A stretch of 64,000 nt of DNA from Sphingomonas sp. LR60. GTDB taxonomy: Bacteria; Pseudomonadota; Alphaproteobacteria; Sphingomonadales; Sphingomonadaceae. Each line of letters opens with the position of its first letter. The stretch's first letter is position 1. The notes under the pieces were generated by a model. It was given only the letters and a program-made list of their open reading frames with translations, did no database searches and was not told the origin of the DNA. Below are positions 46,525 to 55,556 of this stretch, piece by piece. The DNA is taken from positions 3,474,501 to 3,538,500 of the forward strand of contig NZ_JASPFK010000001.1 of assembly GCF_036855935.1 (NCBI RefSeq), written 5' to 3'. Position numbers and translations under genes: made by a program.

Positions 46525-48228
46525 TTACCGCGCCTGCTCCACCCGCAACCGCTCCAGCCGCTCTTCCTCGCGCTCGCGGCGTTCCCGCAGCGCCTCCAGC
46601 CGCTCGCGCCGCCGCTTGATCCGCTCGATCAGCCAGCGCGGTACACCCAGTTCCTCGTCGCTCGCCTCCGGTACGACCGCGTCGTGGTCGATGCGGAACA
46701 GCGTCGAATTGCTGGTCGGCGAGCGCCAGATCGGCACCAGCCCGACCGTGAAGCGCGGATTGTAGACCGGCGGGCGGATCAGCCACACATAATCGAACGC
46801 CTCGCGCGGGAAGCGGGCGAGCGCGTAATTGGCCGGCCGCCACCATTCCGCCGGGCATTTCACCGAGGTCACGATCTGCGTCGGATCGTGCGCATAGGGC
46901 CCGGCGGCGGTGTAGCGCGAGGTCAGCAATTGCGCGCCGGCCATTGACCATTGATCGTCGGTATACGCCAACCGCCGCACCAGCGCGATCGCCGGCAGAT
47001 GCTCCAGCCGCGACATTCGCCACGCATTGTGGCAATTGTGCCCGACGAAGCTGATCAGCCGCGCGCCGACCGGCACATGCGGCAGCGCCGCCAGTTCCTC
47101 GTCGTAATCGCGGTCGAATTCCAGATAGCTGATCGTCGTCCCCGCCAGCCGCACGACGAAGAAGGTCAGCCCCAGCGCCGCCAGCACCGCGGCGTGGCGG
47201 AAGGTCGTGCCCGGCTTCGGCCGAATCGCGATCACCGCGACCGCGATCATGTACGGCGCCATCCGCATGTCGGCATAGGCGGAGCCGAACACGATCCGCG
47301 GCAGCACGATATAGACCGCCAGCATGAGCAGCGCCGACAAGCCCAGATGCCGCGAATAGCCGATCCGCGGATCGCGCAGCGCCTTGAACAGCACGAGGTA
47401 GATCACCGCCATGCTGCCGATATCGAACCACAGCCATCGGTCGCGCAGCGCCATCACGATCCATGCGATCTTGGTGCGCCAGTAGAAGAAGTCGGCGGTC
47501 TGCCCGGTGACGTCCGCGCCCGATCGCCACGCGATCATCAGCAGCATCGGCAGTGCGAGCGGCACGCAGCCGAGCCCGGCGCGAATCAGGCTTTCGAACC
47601 AATGCCCGCTGCCTGCGTCCTTGCGCCGGTCATGCTGGCGGATCAGCTCGCTGGAAAAGGCCAACACGCCCAGCACGCCCCAGCCGAAGGTGTGCACCAC
47701 CCACAAGATGCACGACAGCGGCACGAACACCGCGACGCGCAGCCAGATCCGCCCGAGTCGCGCCAGCCGCAGCCACAGCGCGAACAGACACAGCGCCAAC
47801 CCCATCGACAATGCGAAGTTCACGAACCCGAACTGCACCGGATAGCCGTAAGCGAGCGGCAGCGCGAACAGCGCGGTGGCGGGGATGCGCCCATGTACCT
47901 CGCGGGCGATCCACAACAGCCCGGCGACCGTCAGCACCGGAATCGCGATGACGATCAGCTTGACCGCCGCCTCCAGTCCAACCAGCGGCGCGAGCGGCTC
48001 GATCAACAGGTCGACGCCGAGATTGCCGATCAGCGCCCATTTGAACGAATACCAGTCCGCGAGCCACGGATGCGCGCCCCGGTCGAGCTGGACGCGGTAA
48101 CGCCCCATATGTCCGGGCAGATCGACGATCGGCGGGATATCGGGCCATAGCAGCGGGATCGCCGCCGCCAGCACCGCCGCGATCACGAACCATCGCGTCT
48201 GCCACCAGTGAAGCCGGTCGTGCTGCAT
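46525..48228 (-). CDS. Polytopic membrane protein, GT-C-like, with charged C-terminal coil
   Basis: 567 aa. About ten transmembrane helices starting with FVIAAVLAAAIPLLWP; the first periplasmic loop has DLPGHMGRYRVQLDRG, followed by YGYPVQFGFVNFALSMGLAL. This architecture resembles GT-C glycosyltransferases and related surface-polymer proteins. The last 45 residues are strongly charged (IERIKRRRERLEALRERRER, EEERLERLRVEQAR), a likely cytosolic coiled coil. It lies nine bases after the 579-aa membrane-protein gene. No catalytic family is firmly recognised. Confidence 0.8.
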   Translation of the reverse strand: MQHDRLHWWQTRWFVIAAVLAAAIPLLWPDIPPIVDLPGHMGRYRVQLDRGAHPWLADWYSFKWALIGNLGVDLLIEPLAPLVGLEAAVKLIVIAIPVLTVAGLLWIAREVHGRIPATALFALPLAYGYPVQFGFVNFALSMGLALCLFALWLRLARLGRIWLRVAVFVPLSCILWVVHTFGWGVLGVLAFSSELIRQHDRRKDAGSGHWFESLIRAGLGCVPLALPMLLMIAWRSGADVTGQTADFFYWRTKIAWIVMALRDRWLWFDIGSMAVIYLVLFKALRDPRIGYSRHLGLSALLMLAVYIVLPRIVFGSAYADMRMAPYMIAVAVIAIRPKPGTTFRHAAVLAALGLTFFVVRLAGTTISYLEFDRDYDEELAALPHVPVGARLISFVGHNCHNAWRMSRLEHLPAIALVRRLAYTDDQWSMAGAQLLTSRYTAAGPYAHDPTQIVTSVKCPAEWWRPANYALARFPREAFDYVWLIRPPVYNPRFTVGLVPIWRSPTSNSTLFRIDHDAVVPEASDEELGVPRWLIERIKRRRERLEALRERREREEERLERLRVEQAR

Positions 48229-48237
48229 CGCCGCGCT

Positions 48238-49977
48238 TTACGGGGCCGACCCGCCTTCCCGCAAGGGGTGGATGACGCGCCAGACCAGCGCGGGGCCGCG
48301 AACGGGGATCGGACGCAACCAGTCGAACCGCTCGCCGCGCTCGAGCCGCGCCCACAAACCGTCGGGCGCGCGGTCGCGATTGGCGGTCATTTCCTGCATC
48401 CCCGGACAGACCGCGAGATAGTCGGCGTGGGTCGCGAGGATCGCGGCGCGCGCGGTCGCCGGATCGGCGGTGAAGCCCGTAATGACGCGCGCGATCGCCG
48501 CGGCGCCGCGATGATAGCCGCCCGCGACCGCGCGATGGGGCGTGTCGAGCAGCAGCGCCGGGGTGAGATCGATCGGCGCGAAGACGATGCCGGGCGGCAA
48601 GGCGCCGAGCACGCGCATGTCGCGCGTGTCGCGGCAGGGCGGACGATGGCTGAGCTGGACCTTCGCCGCCTCGCGATGCGGCACGGCGTTGAACGCAGCG
48701 GCGGCGAGCGTTCCCGGCGCGGCGAGCGCCAGCGTCGCGAGTGTCGCCGCAACCCGTGGCACCGGCCCGGATATCGCACGAGCGCGCGCCAGCAGGTGCG
48801 CGAGCCACACCGCTGCGGCCGGCGCGGCAAGCGCATTGGCGGTCGCTCCCGCACGGCTGACTGCCGCTGCCGTCACGGTCGCGGCGAGCAGCAACAATGC
48901 GAACATCGTCCAGCGCGCCCGCGCTTCGCCCGTTGCCGTGTGCCACGCGCGCGCCGCTCCGATCAGTCCCGCGATCGGCAGCGCCATCGTCGCCGCCGCC
49001 CAGACCGGTGGCTGTTCCCAGACCGGCCGCCCCTCCAGCACCGGCAGATACCAGAGCCGGTAGACGAGTGGCGGCAACGTGCCGAACGGCCCGGCAAGGC
49101 ACACCGGCGCGAGCAGCACGAGTGTCGCCGCCGCCGCTGCCGCGGTCACCCCCAGCGCGATCAATCGCGCGATCATGCCGAAGCGCTCGATCGCCGCCGC
49201 GCCGATGATGCCGATCGTCGCGACGCCGAGCACCGCCAGCCACGCCGGCGCGACCGCGTCGCAGGCGGGCAGCCAGAACCCTGGCCCACGCGTCGCCGCA
49301 TGGAGCAGGATCGCTCCCCCCGTCAGCGCGAGCATCGCACTGCGCAGCATGGTCCCGCGCGTCGACGCCACGATCCACGCCAGCGCCGCGACCCCGGTGA
49401 TCCCGGCGGCGATCGGCAGCCCCTCCAGGGAAATCGTCAACAACGTCGCAAGTGCCGCGCCGGTCAGCAATCCGCTCCGCACGCCCGGCGTCGCGAGCAA
49501 TCCGCGCGTCGCCGCGAGCGCCAGCACGATCTGCCAGCCATGATGGTCGATGCGCAGCGGTGACATCTGGAAGGTGAGCGGCACCGACAGCGCCGCCATC
49601 AAGAACGCCGGCAACACCAGCGTGTCGCCCCCCAGTCGCCGCGCGATCGACGCGATCAGCGCCAATGCCGCGAGCAAGGTGAGCAGCGGCACGACCACCA
49701 CCGCAACATGCTCGGCAAGGGGCGTTCCCAGCAGCGGTCGCAGCGCCACGATCACGCCCGCCAGCGGCAGATCGACCAGCCGCGACCAATGCATCGGAAA
49801 GGCGCCGCCGTTCAGGCGATGCTGCGCAACATCGAACCAGCTTTGCCCGGCCAGCCAGTCGCGCACTTCGAGCAAGCGCATCGAATCATCGGCATCGGGC
49901 AGCACGCGCGCGACGATCGCGCCCCACCCCGCGATCAGCAGCACCAGCGAGGCGAGCGCCCAGCCGCCGATCACCAT
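48238..49977 (-). CDS. Polytopic membrane protein, GT-C-like
   Basis: 579 aa. N-terminal helix WALASLVLLIAGWGAIVARV, then a periplasmic loop DADDSMRLLEVRDWLAGQSW with an acidic pair as in GT-C donor-site loops, LNGGAFPMHWSRLVDLPLAG, and a conserved-looking MSPLRIDHHGWQIVLALAAT. About ten to eleven further helices follow, and a C-terminal soluble part (residues about 430-579) with DYLAVCPGMQEM. Sphingomonad homologues are annotated only as hypothetical membrane proteins. It is 28 bases after the FAD oxidoreductase gene; all three minus-strand genes form an operon. Confidence 0.8.
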   Translation of the reverse strand: MVIGGWALASLVLLIAGWGAIVARVLPDADDSMRLLEVRDWLAGQSWFDVAQHRLNGGAFPMHWSRLVDLPLAGVIVALRPLLGTPLAEHVAVVVVPLLTLLAALALIASIARRLGGDTLVLPAFLMAALSVPLTFQMSPLRIDHHGWQIVLALAATRGLLATPGVRSGLLTGAALATLLTISLEGLPIAAGITGVAALAWIVASTRGTMLRSAMLALTGGAILLHAATRGPGFWLPACDAVAPAWLAVLGVATIGIIGAAAIERFGMIARLIALGVTAAAAAATLVLLAPVCLAGPFGTLPPLVYRLWYLPVLEGRPVWEQPPVWAAATMALPIAGLIGAARAWHTATGEARARWTMFALLLLAATVTAAAVSRAGATANALAAPAAAVWLAHLLARARAISGPVPRVAATLATLALAAPGTLAAAAFNAVPHREAAKVQLSHRPPCRDTRDMRVLGALPPGIVFAPIDLTPALLLDTPHRAVAGGYHRGAAAIARVITGFTADPATARAAILATHADYLAVCPGMQEMTANRDRAPDGLWARLERGERFDWLRPIPVRGPALVWRVIHPLREGGSAP

Positions 49978-50005
49978 CGCGGCCTGACGGCGATCGGGTG
50001 ACAGC

Positions 50006-51520
50006 TTACGCCGCCTTCAGCGCGGTCGGCACCTGCCGCAGGCTGGCGAGCGCCGCCGCCTCCCCCTCGTTGCCGCTCTCGTGATATTCGGCGTCCTCGT
50101 TGACCGCCCATACGTCGTAGACGCGCGCGCCGGCCTGGATGTTGCGGACCGTCAGCATCGCGGTCATCATCGCATGATCCTGATTGTTGTAGCGATGCAT
50201 CCCGTTACGCCCGACGCAGTGCAGCGTCGCATAGCGGCCCTCGATCTCGCGGCGGAGCATGTCGACGTTCTGCGCATAATCCTCGTCATAGACGGGATAG
50301 GCCTTCTCCTGCCGCACGACGACGCCGCCCGTCACCTGCGCGGGATCGCACAGGCCCAGCGTCGCCATCTCGGCGGTCGCCAGTGCGATCAATTGCTGGT
50401 CGCTCGACGTCCACAATCCGTCGCCCTCGAAGCAGAAATATTCGAGCCCGACGCAGGCGATCGCGGGATCGGGCACCATTTCTGGCGACCACGAGCGGAA
50501 GTTCTGGATGCGACCGACCTTCACCTTCGGATCGTGGATGTAGATCCAATTGTCCGGGAACAGCTCGGGCGAACGGATCATCAGCGCGACGGTCAGGAAG
50601 TCGCGATATTTCAGGTTCGATGCCTCGGGCAGCGAGGCGGGCAGCGGGTGGATGCGGCTCGCCAGCTCGCGCATCGGCGCCGAGGAAATGACATGCGCGG
50701 CATTGAGCGAGACCAGACCGTCGGCACCATTGGCGGTGACCGTCCAGCGCCCGGTCGCCTCGCTCAGCCGCAGTTGGTGGAGCGCATGGCCCATCAGCAC
50801 CTGCCCGCCACGCTCGACGATCCGGTCGCGCGCCGCATCCCACATCATCCCCGGTCCGAGCCGCGGATAGCGGAAATTCTCCAGCAGCGTCTTGGCCTGG
50901 CCGACGCCGTCGTTCGGCCGGCGGCTGACGCCCAGCGAGCGCTTCAGCCCGTCGACCACCGCACCCCACAGCGACAGCCCCTTGATCCGCTGCGCCGCCC
51001 AATCCGCGCTCATCCGGTCGCACGGCATTCCCCACACCTTTTCGGTGTAGGTCTTGAAGAAGATCGAATAGAGCTTCCGCCCGAAGGCGTTGACGGTCCA
51101 GTCCTCGAAGCTCTTCACTTCCCGCTTCGGGAACAGCTTGGCCTTGGCGAAGCTCGCCATGCACAATGCTGAGCGCACCACGCCGAGGTTGTCGAGCGCC
51201 TCGAATGCGCGCAGCGGATAGCTGTAGAATTTGCCCTCGTAATAAATGCGGCTCATCCGCGGCCGCTCGATGAAATCGTGCGGAAGCAGCTCGTTCCAGA
51301 GGTCGACGACCTCCTTCGAGCGCGAGAAGAAGCGATGCCCGCCGATATCGAAGCGGAACCCCTCATGCTCGACGGTGCGGCTGATCCCGCCCACGTACAC
51401 GGCGTCCTTTTCGAGGATCGCGACCGAATAACCCGCCTTGGTCAACAGATAGCCGGCGGTCAGCCCCGCCGGCCCCGCGCCGATGATCGCTACGTCGACC
51501 ATAGTGCCTGACTTCGCCAT
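50006..51520 (-). CDS. NAD(P)/FAD-dependent oxidoreductase (amine-oxidase / UDP-galactopyranose-mutase-like)
   Basis: 504 aa. The dinucleotide-binding N-terminus is VDVAIIGAGPAGLTAGYLLT followed by LEKDAVYVGGISRT and GFRFDIGGHRFFSRSKEV, the pattern of Glf-like and protoporphyrinogen-oxidase-like flavoproteins in surface polysaccharide clusters. A C-terminal FAD contact is CVGRNGMHRYNNQDHAMMTA. ATG 51520 (MAKSGTMVDV) is chosen; GTG 51523 and ATG 51502 are alternatives. It heads the operon with the two GT-C-like membrane proteins, suggesting synthesis of an unusual sugar or lipid-linked intermediate. Confidence 0.88.
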   Translation of the reverse strand: MAKSGTMVDVAIIGAGPAGLTAGYLLTKAGYSVAILEKDAVYVGGISRTVEHEGFRFDIGGHRFFSRSKEVVDLWNELLPHDFIERPRMSRIYYEGKFYSYPLRAFEALDNLGVVRSALCMASFAKAKLFPKREVKSFEDWTVNAFGRKLYSIFFKTYTEKVWGMPCDRMSADWAAQRIKGLSLWGAVVDGLKRSLGVSRRPNDGVGQAKTLLENFRYPRLGPGMMWDAARDRIVERGGQVLMGHALHQLRLSEATGRWTVTANGADGLVSLNAAHVISSAPMRELASRIHPLPASLPEASNLKYRDFLTVALMIRSPELFPDNWIYIHDPKVKVGRIQNFRSWSPEMVPDPAIACVGLEYFCFEGDGLWTSSDQQLIALATAEMATLGLCDPAQVTGGVVVRQEKAYPVYDEDYAQNVDMLRREIEGRYATLHCVGRNGMHRYNNQDHAMMTAMLTVRNIQAGARVYDVWAVNEDAEYHESGNEGEAAALASLRQVPTALKAA

Positions 51521-51630
51521 CACGCCCGTTCCGCTTGCAGTGGATGAGGAGGCAATGAAGGAAAGTGGTTGAGGCGGAGTTAACGCCGGACGGTGGCACA
51601 GCCCGGCGCTCCTGTTCTATAGCCCGCCGG

Positions 51631-54027
51631 ATGCGCGCTTTTCTTCCTCCCGTGCTGGCCCTCGCGGCCGCGGTCTCGTTGACGTTGCCCGAGGCGGCGA
51701 CGGCGCAGAGCACCACCTTCGATCTGTCCGGCCCGACGCTGACGATGCGGGTGACGCGCGGGGGCGTCACGCTGCCCGCCGGGCAGGTGCCGGGCATCCG
51801 CGCCGGCGACAAGCTGGAGGTGCGCGCCGACATGCCCGCCGATCAGTCGGCGCATTACGTCCTGGTGGTCGCCTTCCTGCGCGGCGCCACCAACCCGCCG
51901 CCCAAGGACTGGTTCTTCAAGGCCGAGACCTGGGACAAGAATCCCAAGAAGTCGGGGCTGAGCATCACCGTGCCGGAAGGCACCGGACAGGCGATCGCGT
52001 TCATGGCGCCGGAAACCGGCGGCGGATACAACGCCTTGGTCAAGGCGGTGCGCGGGCGCCCGGGCGTGTTCGTCCGCGCCGCGCAGGACCTGTTCCAGGC
52101 GTCGCTCGATCGCGCGCGGCTGGAGACGTTCGTGAACGGCGTCGCGCGTATCGAGGAAAGCGCGCCCGAACGACTGGTGCCCGTCTCGACCGCGCTCGCC
52201 GGCACGCTGGCGATCAAGCTCAACGCCGATTGTCTGTCGCGCGCGCGCTCCTTGCAGGCGTCGTGCCTGACGCAGAACCGCGACGGCATGGTGCTCCAGA
52301 CCGGCGGCGGGACGACGCTGGCCGAGGTGCTGGGCGGCACGACCACGCAATTCGCCTATAGCCTCGCCGCCACCAAGGAGGGCGGCGCGGGGATCTACAG
52401 CCCGTACATTTCGCTGGCGCGCGACTTCGCGCGGCTGTTCGGTGTGTTCCGCAGCGCGAGCTACCAATATGCACCCGCGCTGGCGGTCGGATCGGGCGAG
52501 CGGCTGCGGTTGCAGCTCAACAGTCCGCCGTCGTTCCAGAACCCGCAGACCGTGCTGGTCGCGCCGCTGCCGCCGATCGGCAATGCCGCGCCGCCGCCGT
52601 TGCGCGCCGCCGCCAAGGACGCGGTCTGCCTCGCGCAGCCGGGCCTCGTGCTGCGGCTCGACGATGCGCCGTTGCTGTTCGCCACCGATTTCGCGCGCGA
52701 CCTGCGGCTGAGGCTGGGGTTGCAGGACGGGCGCAGCGTCGAGCTGCCCGTCACCACCGATGCCGAGCGTGGCGGGCTGGTCGTCGCCGACGCCCAGAAG
52801 ATCGGGCAGGTCGGCGTCAGCGAGGCGGCGCTGGTCGGTCGCTGGGGCTTCGACACTTTCACCGGCCCGCGCTTCCCGGTCCAGAACGGCGCACCGACCG
52901 CGTGGCAGCCCAAGCCGGACGATGCGGTGGTGATCGGCCGTGACGCCCCGCTGACCTTGCAGGGCGGCGCCTCGTCGTGCGTCGAGCAGGTCGCGTTGCG
53001 CGACCGTGGCGGCGCGACCAGGCCGGTCGAATGGAAGGCGAGCGCAGGGGACGAGATCACCGCGACGCTGCCGCTCGCGCGCACCCGCCCCGGCGAACTG
53101 ACCTTGCTGATCGCGCAATATGGCGGCGCGCAGCCCGCGCAGCTGACCCTCAAGGGACAGACCGAGGCGAGCCGGCTGGAGGGCTTCACGCTCTACACCG
53201 GCGACAAGGAAGGCCGGCTGATCGGCGCGCGCCTCGATCAGGTCGCCAGGCTCGAGGTCGCCGGGGTGACGTTCGTCGCGGGAGCGCTGACCCGCGATCC
53301 GGGCGGCGGCGACCGCCTGGCGCTGTCCACCGGCGCTAATACCGAGACGCTGGCCCAGGGGGCGAGCGACGCGAAGGTGACGCTGAAGGACGGTCGCACC
53401 ACGACGGTCCGCGCGACGATCACGCCACCACGCCCGCGGCTGGAGCTGGTCGGCAGCCATGTCGACGCCCCCGCCACCGCGGCGAAGGTGCAGCTGACGC
53501 TTCCCGCCGGGTTGCTCGCGCCCGACGCGACGCTGACCTTCTCGGTGCGCGCGATCGGCACGCGGCTCACCAACGACGACGCGATCGAGGTCGCGACCGC
53601 GGACGACGATGCGACGACCAGGCTGACCGTCGCCTCCGGCAAGCTGCAATCCCTGGGGGGCGACGTCGCGGTCGGCACGTTCGCGCCGCGGCAGGCCCTG
53701 GGCGCGGCAGCAGTCGGCGCGCTCAAGATGCGGCTGGTGCAGGGCGAAACGCTCGGCGAATGGCAGCCGCTGGCGCGCGTCGTCCGCCTGCCCGCACTGA
53801 CCAAGGTGACGTGCGGCGACAAGGAGTGCACGATCGAGGGCGAGGGCCTGTTCCTGATCGCATCGGTCGCAGGCACCGCGGACGGCGCGGGAGCGCAGAC
53901 GGTGCCGGCCGGCTTTGTTGGCACGACGTTGACGATACCGAAGCCCGCGGGAGAGCGGTTGTTCCTGAAGTTGCTCGATGCGCCGGAGGATGTGGTCACG
54001 GTGCCGGTCGGCAAGCCCTTGTCATAG
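51631..54027 (+). CDS. Large exported beta-rich protein of unknown function
   Basis: 798 aa. Signal peptide MRAFLPPVLALAAAVSLTLP...ATAQ. The mature chain begins STTFDLSGPTLTMRVTRGGV and continues with many short beta segments; few helices. Cysteine pairs: ADCLSRARSLQASC (about 200-210), a Cys at about 332, 450 and KVTCGDKECTIEGEGLFL (about 730). Toward the C-terminus are repeated Ig-like strands (PRLELVGSHVDAPATAAKVQ, LTLPAGLLAPDATLTFSVRA). No family is recognised. Divergent from the glycan-type operon, with about 110 bases between starts, suggesting a related envelope role. Confidence 0.82.
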   Translation: MRAFLPPVLALAAAVSLTLPEAATAQSTTFDLSGPTLTMRVTRGGVTLPAGQVPGIRAGDKLEVRADMPADQSAHYVLVVAFLRGATNPPPKDWFFKAETWDKNPKKSGLSITVPEGTGQAIAFMAPETGGGYNALVKAVRGRPGVFVRAAQDLFQASLDRARLETFVNGVARIEESAPERLVPVSTALAGTLAIKLNADCLSRARSLQASCLTQNRDGMVLQTGGGTTLAEVLGGTTTQFAYSLAATKEGGAGIYSPYISLARDFARLFGVFRSASYQYAPALAVGSGERLRLQLNSPPSFQNPQTVLVAPLPPIGNAAPPPLRAAAKDAVCLAQPGLVLRLDDAPLLFATDFARDLRLRLGLQDGRSVELPVTTDAERGGLVVADAQKIGQVGVSEAALVGRWGFDTFTGPRFPVQNGAPTAWQPKPDDAVVIGRDAPLTLQGGASSCVEQVALRDRGGATRPVEWKASAGDEITATLPLARTRPGELTLLIAQYGGAQPAQLTLKGQTEASRLEGFTLYTGDKEGRLIGARLDQVARLEVAGVTFVAGALTRDPGGGDRLALSTGANTETLAQGASDAKVTLKDGRTTTVRATITPPRPRLELVGSHVDAPATAAKVQLTLPAGLLAPDATLTFSVRAIGTRLTNDDAIEVATADDDATTRLTVASGKLQSLGGDVAVGTFAPRQALGAAAVGALKMRLVQGETLGEWQPLARVVRLPALTKVTCGDKECTIEGEGLFLIASVAGTADGAGAQTVPAGFVGTTLTIPKPAGERLFLKLLDAPEDVVTVPVGKPLS

Positions 54028-54105
54028 CGGCGATGTTGGCGCGGATGTTGGCAAAGGTCACGCGCATCGGGGGTGACGATGCGCGCGACATCTGCGGCGC
54101 TACCG

Positions 54106-54507
54106 TCAGTCGCCGGTAACGCGGCCCTCGTCGTCCTTCAGCTTCGACTTCACCCGTCGTGCGCGCGCTGCATCGATAATGTCGATGAGTTCGTGGATCA
54201 GCATGATGCCCTCCATCGTCTTGGGATCGTCCTCGTCGGCGGCCTCCAAAAACAACGCCTTCATGTGCGCCGCAATGTCGATCGCCTTGGCGTATTGCTC
54301 CTCGCCGATCTTGTCGCGGACCCTGCCGAAGCCTTCGATCAAACCATAGAATTCGGTGTCGATGCTCCGGTCGGGGAGGTAGCTGCTTTCATCCTTGAAG
54401 AACGGGGCATTGCCCATCATCGGCACGACATAATCATCGAGTTCACTCAATGTCTCAGGCACGTAGGGATCGGGATCGTGGTTCGAACTTACGATAGGGC
54501 CAGTCAT
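54106..54507 (-). CDS. Putative immunity protein, third tandem paralogue
   Basis: 133 aa. It aligns throughout with the two upstream paralogues: PYVPETLSELDDYVVPMMGN, IDTEFYGLIEGFGRVRDKIG and the nearly invariant C-terminus LIHELIDIIDAARARRVKSK LKDDEGRVTGD. Helical, acidic in the middle, no signal peptide, so cytosolic. It differs most at the N-terminus (MTGPIVSSNHDPD), as expected of an immunity gene diverging to match a different toxin. The ATG overlaps the stop of the small frame before it (ATGA). The immunity role is inferred from position next to a toxin-like gene, not from a known family. Confidence 0.78.
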   Translation of the reverse strand: MTGPIVSSNHDPDPYVPETLSELDDYVVPMMGNAPFFKDESSYLPDRSIDTEFYGLIEGFGRVRDKIGEEQYAKAIDIAAHMKALFLEAADEDDPKTMEGIMLIHELIDIIDAARARRVKSKLKDDEGRVTGD

Positions 54508-54653
54508 TTACCTGCCTCCGATCGAGTAACAAAGTAACTGCCATCGTGGCGAAAAAGCTTAGGCTTTATCCGACCGGTAACGGGCAGCGCCAAAAAGATA
54601 CGCGCGGATTCAAGGGCATGGTCCAAGGTCGGCGCATCAAACGTCGCTGCCAC
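54504..54653 (-). CDS. 49-aa open frame, possible orphan toxin C-terminus or small gene
   Basis: An uninterrupted frame that fills the gap between paralogues 2 and 3: (V)AATFDAPTLDHALESARI, LALPVTGRIKPKLFRHDGSY, FVTRSEAGK-stop, with the stop overlapping the next ATG. Its last residues resemble the toxin end (SYIINKPEVGK), and a degenerate copy sits in the preceding gap. The only nearby start is GTG 54653, with AAGGAG too close to it (one base). So it may be the untranslated remnant of an older toxin tip rather than an independent gene. No family is recognised. Confidence 0.5.
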   Translation of the reverse strand: MAATFDAPTLDHALESARIFLALPVTGRIKPKLFRHDGSYFVTRSEAGK

Positions 54654-54663
54654 GCTCCTTACG

Positions 54664-55041
54664 TCAGTCGCCGGTAACCCGGCCCTCGTCGTCCTTCAGC
54701 TTCGACTTCACCCGCCGCGCGCGCGCTGCATCGATAATGTCGATGAGTTCGTGGATCAGCAGGATGCCCTCCATCGTCTTCGGATCGTCCTCGTCGGCGG
54801 CCTCCAGAAATAGCGCCTTCATGCGCGCCGCGATGTCGAGCGCCTTGGCATATTGGTCTTTGCCAATCTTGTCGCGCACGTTGCCGAAACCCTCGGTCAG
54901 CGCGCGAAACTCCGTGTCGATGTTTCTCTCCGGAAAGTAGCCGGACTCATACTTGAAATTAGGCGCGTCTCCCATCATGGGAACAACTTGATCCATGAGC
55001 TCGCTCAACGTCTCAGGAATGTACGGCTCAAAACCAATCAT
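54664..55041 (-). CDS. Putative immunity protein, second tandem paralogue
   Basis: 125 aa, starting MIGFEPYIPETLSELMDQVV. It is very close to the first paralogue over most of its length; differences cluster in DAPNFKYESGYFPERNIDTE and the KDQYAKALDIAARMKAL segment. The C-terminal 60 residues are nearly identical to both neighbours, indicating recent duplication. GGAGGCAGGCAA precedes ATG 55041, and the ATG overlaps the stop of the toxin-tail remnant in the preceding gap. Confidence 0.8.
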   Translation of the reverse strand: MIGFEPYIPETLSELMDQVVPMMGDAPNFKYESGYFPERNIDTEFRALTEGFGNVRDKIGKDQYAKALDIAARMKALFLEAADEDDPKTMEGILLIHELIDIIDAARARRVKSKLKDDEGRVTGD

Positions 55042-55166
55042 TTGCCTGCCTCCGGTCTATTGACGATGTACCTGCCATCATGACCAAATTTCTGCCTGGT
55101 GCGACCGGGGCTAGGCAGCGCCAAACGATGCGCGCGGGTTAGACGGCATGGTCCGACGTCGCTGCC
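55038..55166 (-). pseudogene. Degenerate toxin-tail remnant between paralogues 1 and 2
   Basis: The end of the gap reads ALPSPGRTRQKFGHDGRYIV then NRPEAGK-stop, matching both the 49-aa frame at 54504-54653 (ALPVTGRIKPKLFRHDGSYF VTRSEAGK) and, over the last residues, the toxin end. Upstream the homologous frame has a TAA and a one-base length difference, so it is not an intact gene. The first 23 bases after the paralogue-1 stop (CGTAAGGAGCGTGGCAGCGA CGT) are identical in both gaps, so gap plus paralogue was duplicated as one unit. Confidence 0.55.
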
Positions 55167-55178
55167 ACGCTCCTTACG

Positions 55179-55556
55179 TCAGTCGCCGGTGACCCGGCCT
55201 TCGTCGTCCTTCAGCTTCGACTTCACCCGCCCCGCGCGCGCCGCATCGATGATGTCGATGAGTTCGTGGATCAGCAGGATGCCCTCCAGCGTCTTGGGAT
55301 CGTCCTCGTCGGCGGCCTCCAGAAACAACGCCTTCATGCGCGCCGCTATGTCGATCGCCTTGGTGTATTGATCTTCGCCGATCTTGTCGCGCACGTTGCC
55401 GAAGCCCTCGATCAGCGCGCGAAACTCTGTGTCGATATTCTGCTCTGGGAAATACCCAGAATCGTCGGCAAATTTTGGTGCATCTCCCATCATTGGAACG
55501 ACCTGATCCATTAGCTCACTCAAGGTCTCAGGAATGTACGGCTCGTAACCAATCAC
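55179..55556 (-). CDS. Putative immunity protein, first tandem paralogue (cognate)
   Basis: 125 aa. GTG start at 55556 overlaps the toxin stop (GTGA), with GGAGGTAGGCAA inside the toxin's last codons as ribosome-binding site, so it is translated directly after the toxin. Sequence: MIGYEPYIPETLSELMDQVV, DDSGYFPEQNIDTEFRALIE, GFGNVRDKIGEDQYTKAIDI, AADEDDPKTLEGILLIHELI. Helical and acidic, cytosolic. Tight coupling makes it the best candidate for the cognate immunity protein. It belongs to no family I recognise. Confidence 0.82.
   Translation of the reverse strand: MIGYEPYIPETLSELMDQVVPMMGDAPKFADDSGYFPEQNIDTEFRALIEGFGNVRDKIGEDQYTKAIDIAARMKALFLEAADEDDPKTLEGILLIHELIDIIDAARAGRVKSKLKDDEGRVTGD

Noticed and set aside
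54106..55556. The three paralogues as a toxin-antitoxin or phage regulatory array
   Set aside because: No DNA-binding motif, no integrase, terminase or other phage gene nearby; coupling to the toxin stop codon fits immunity better.
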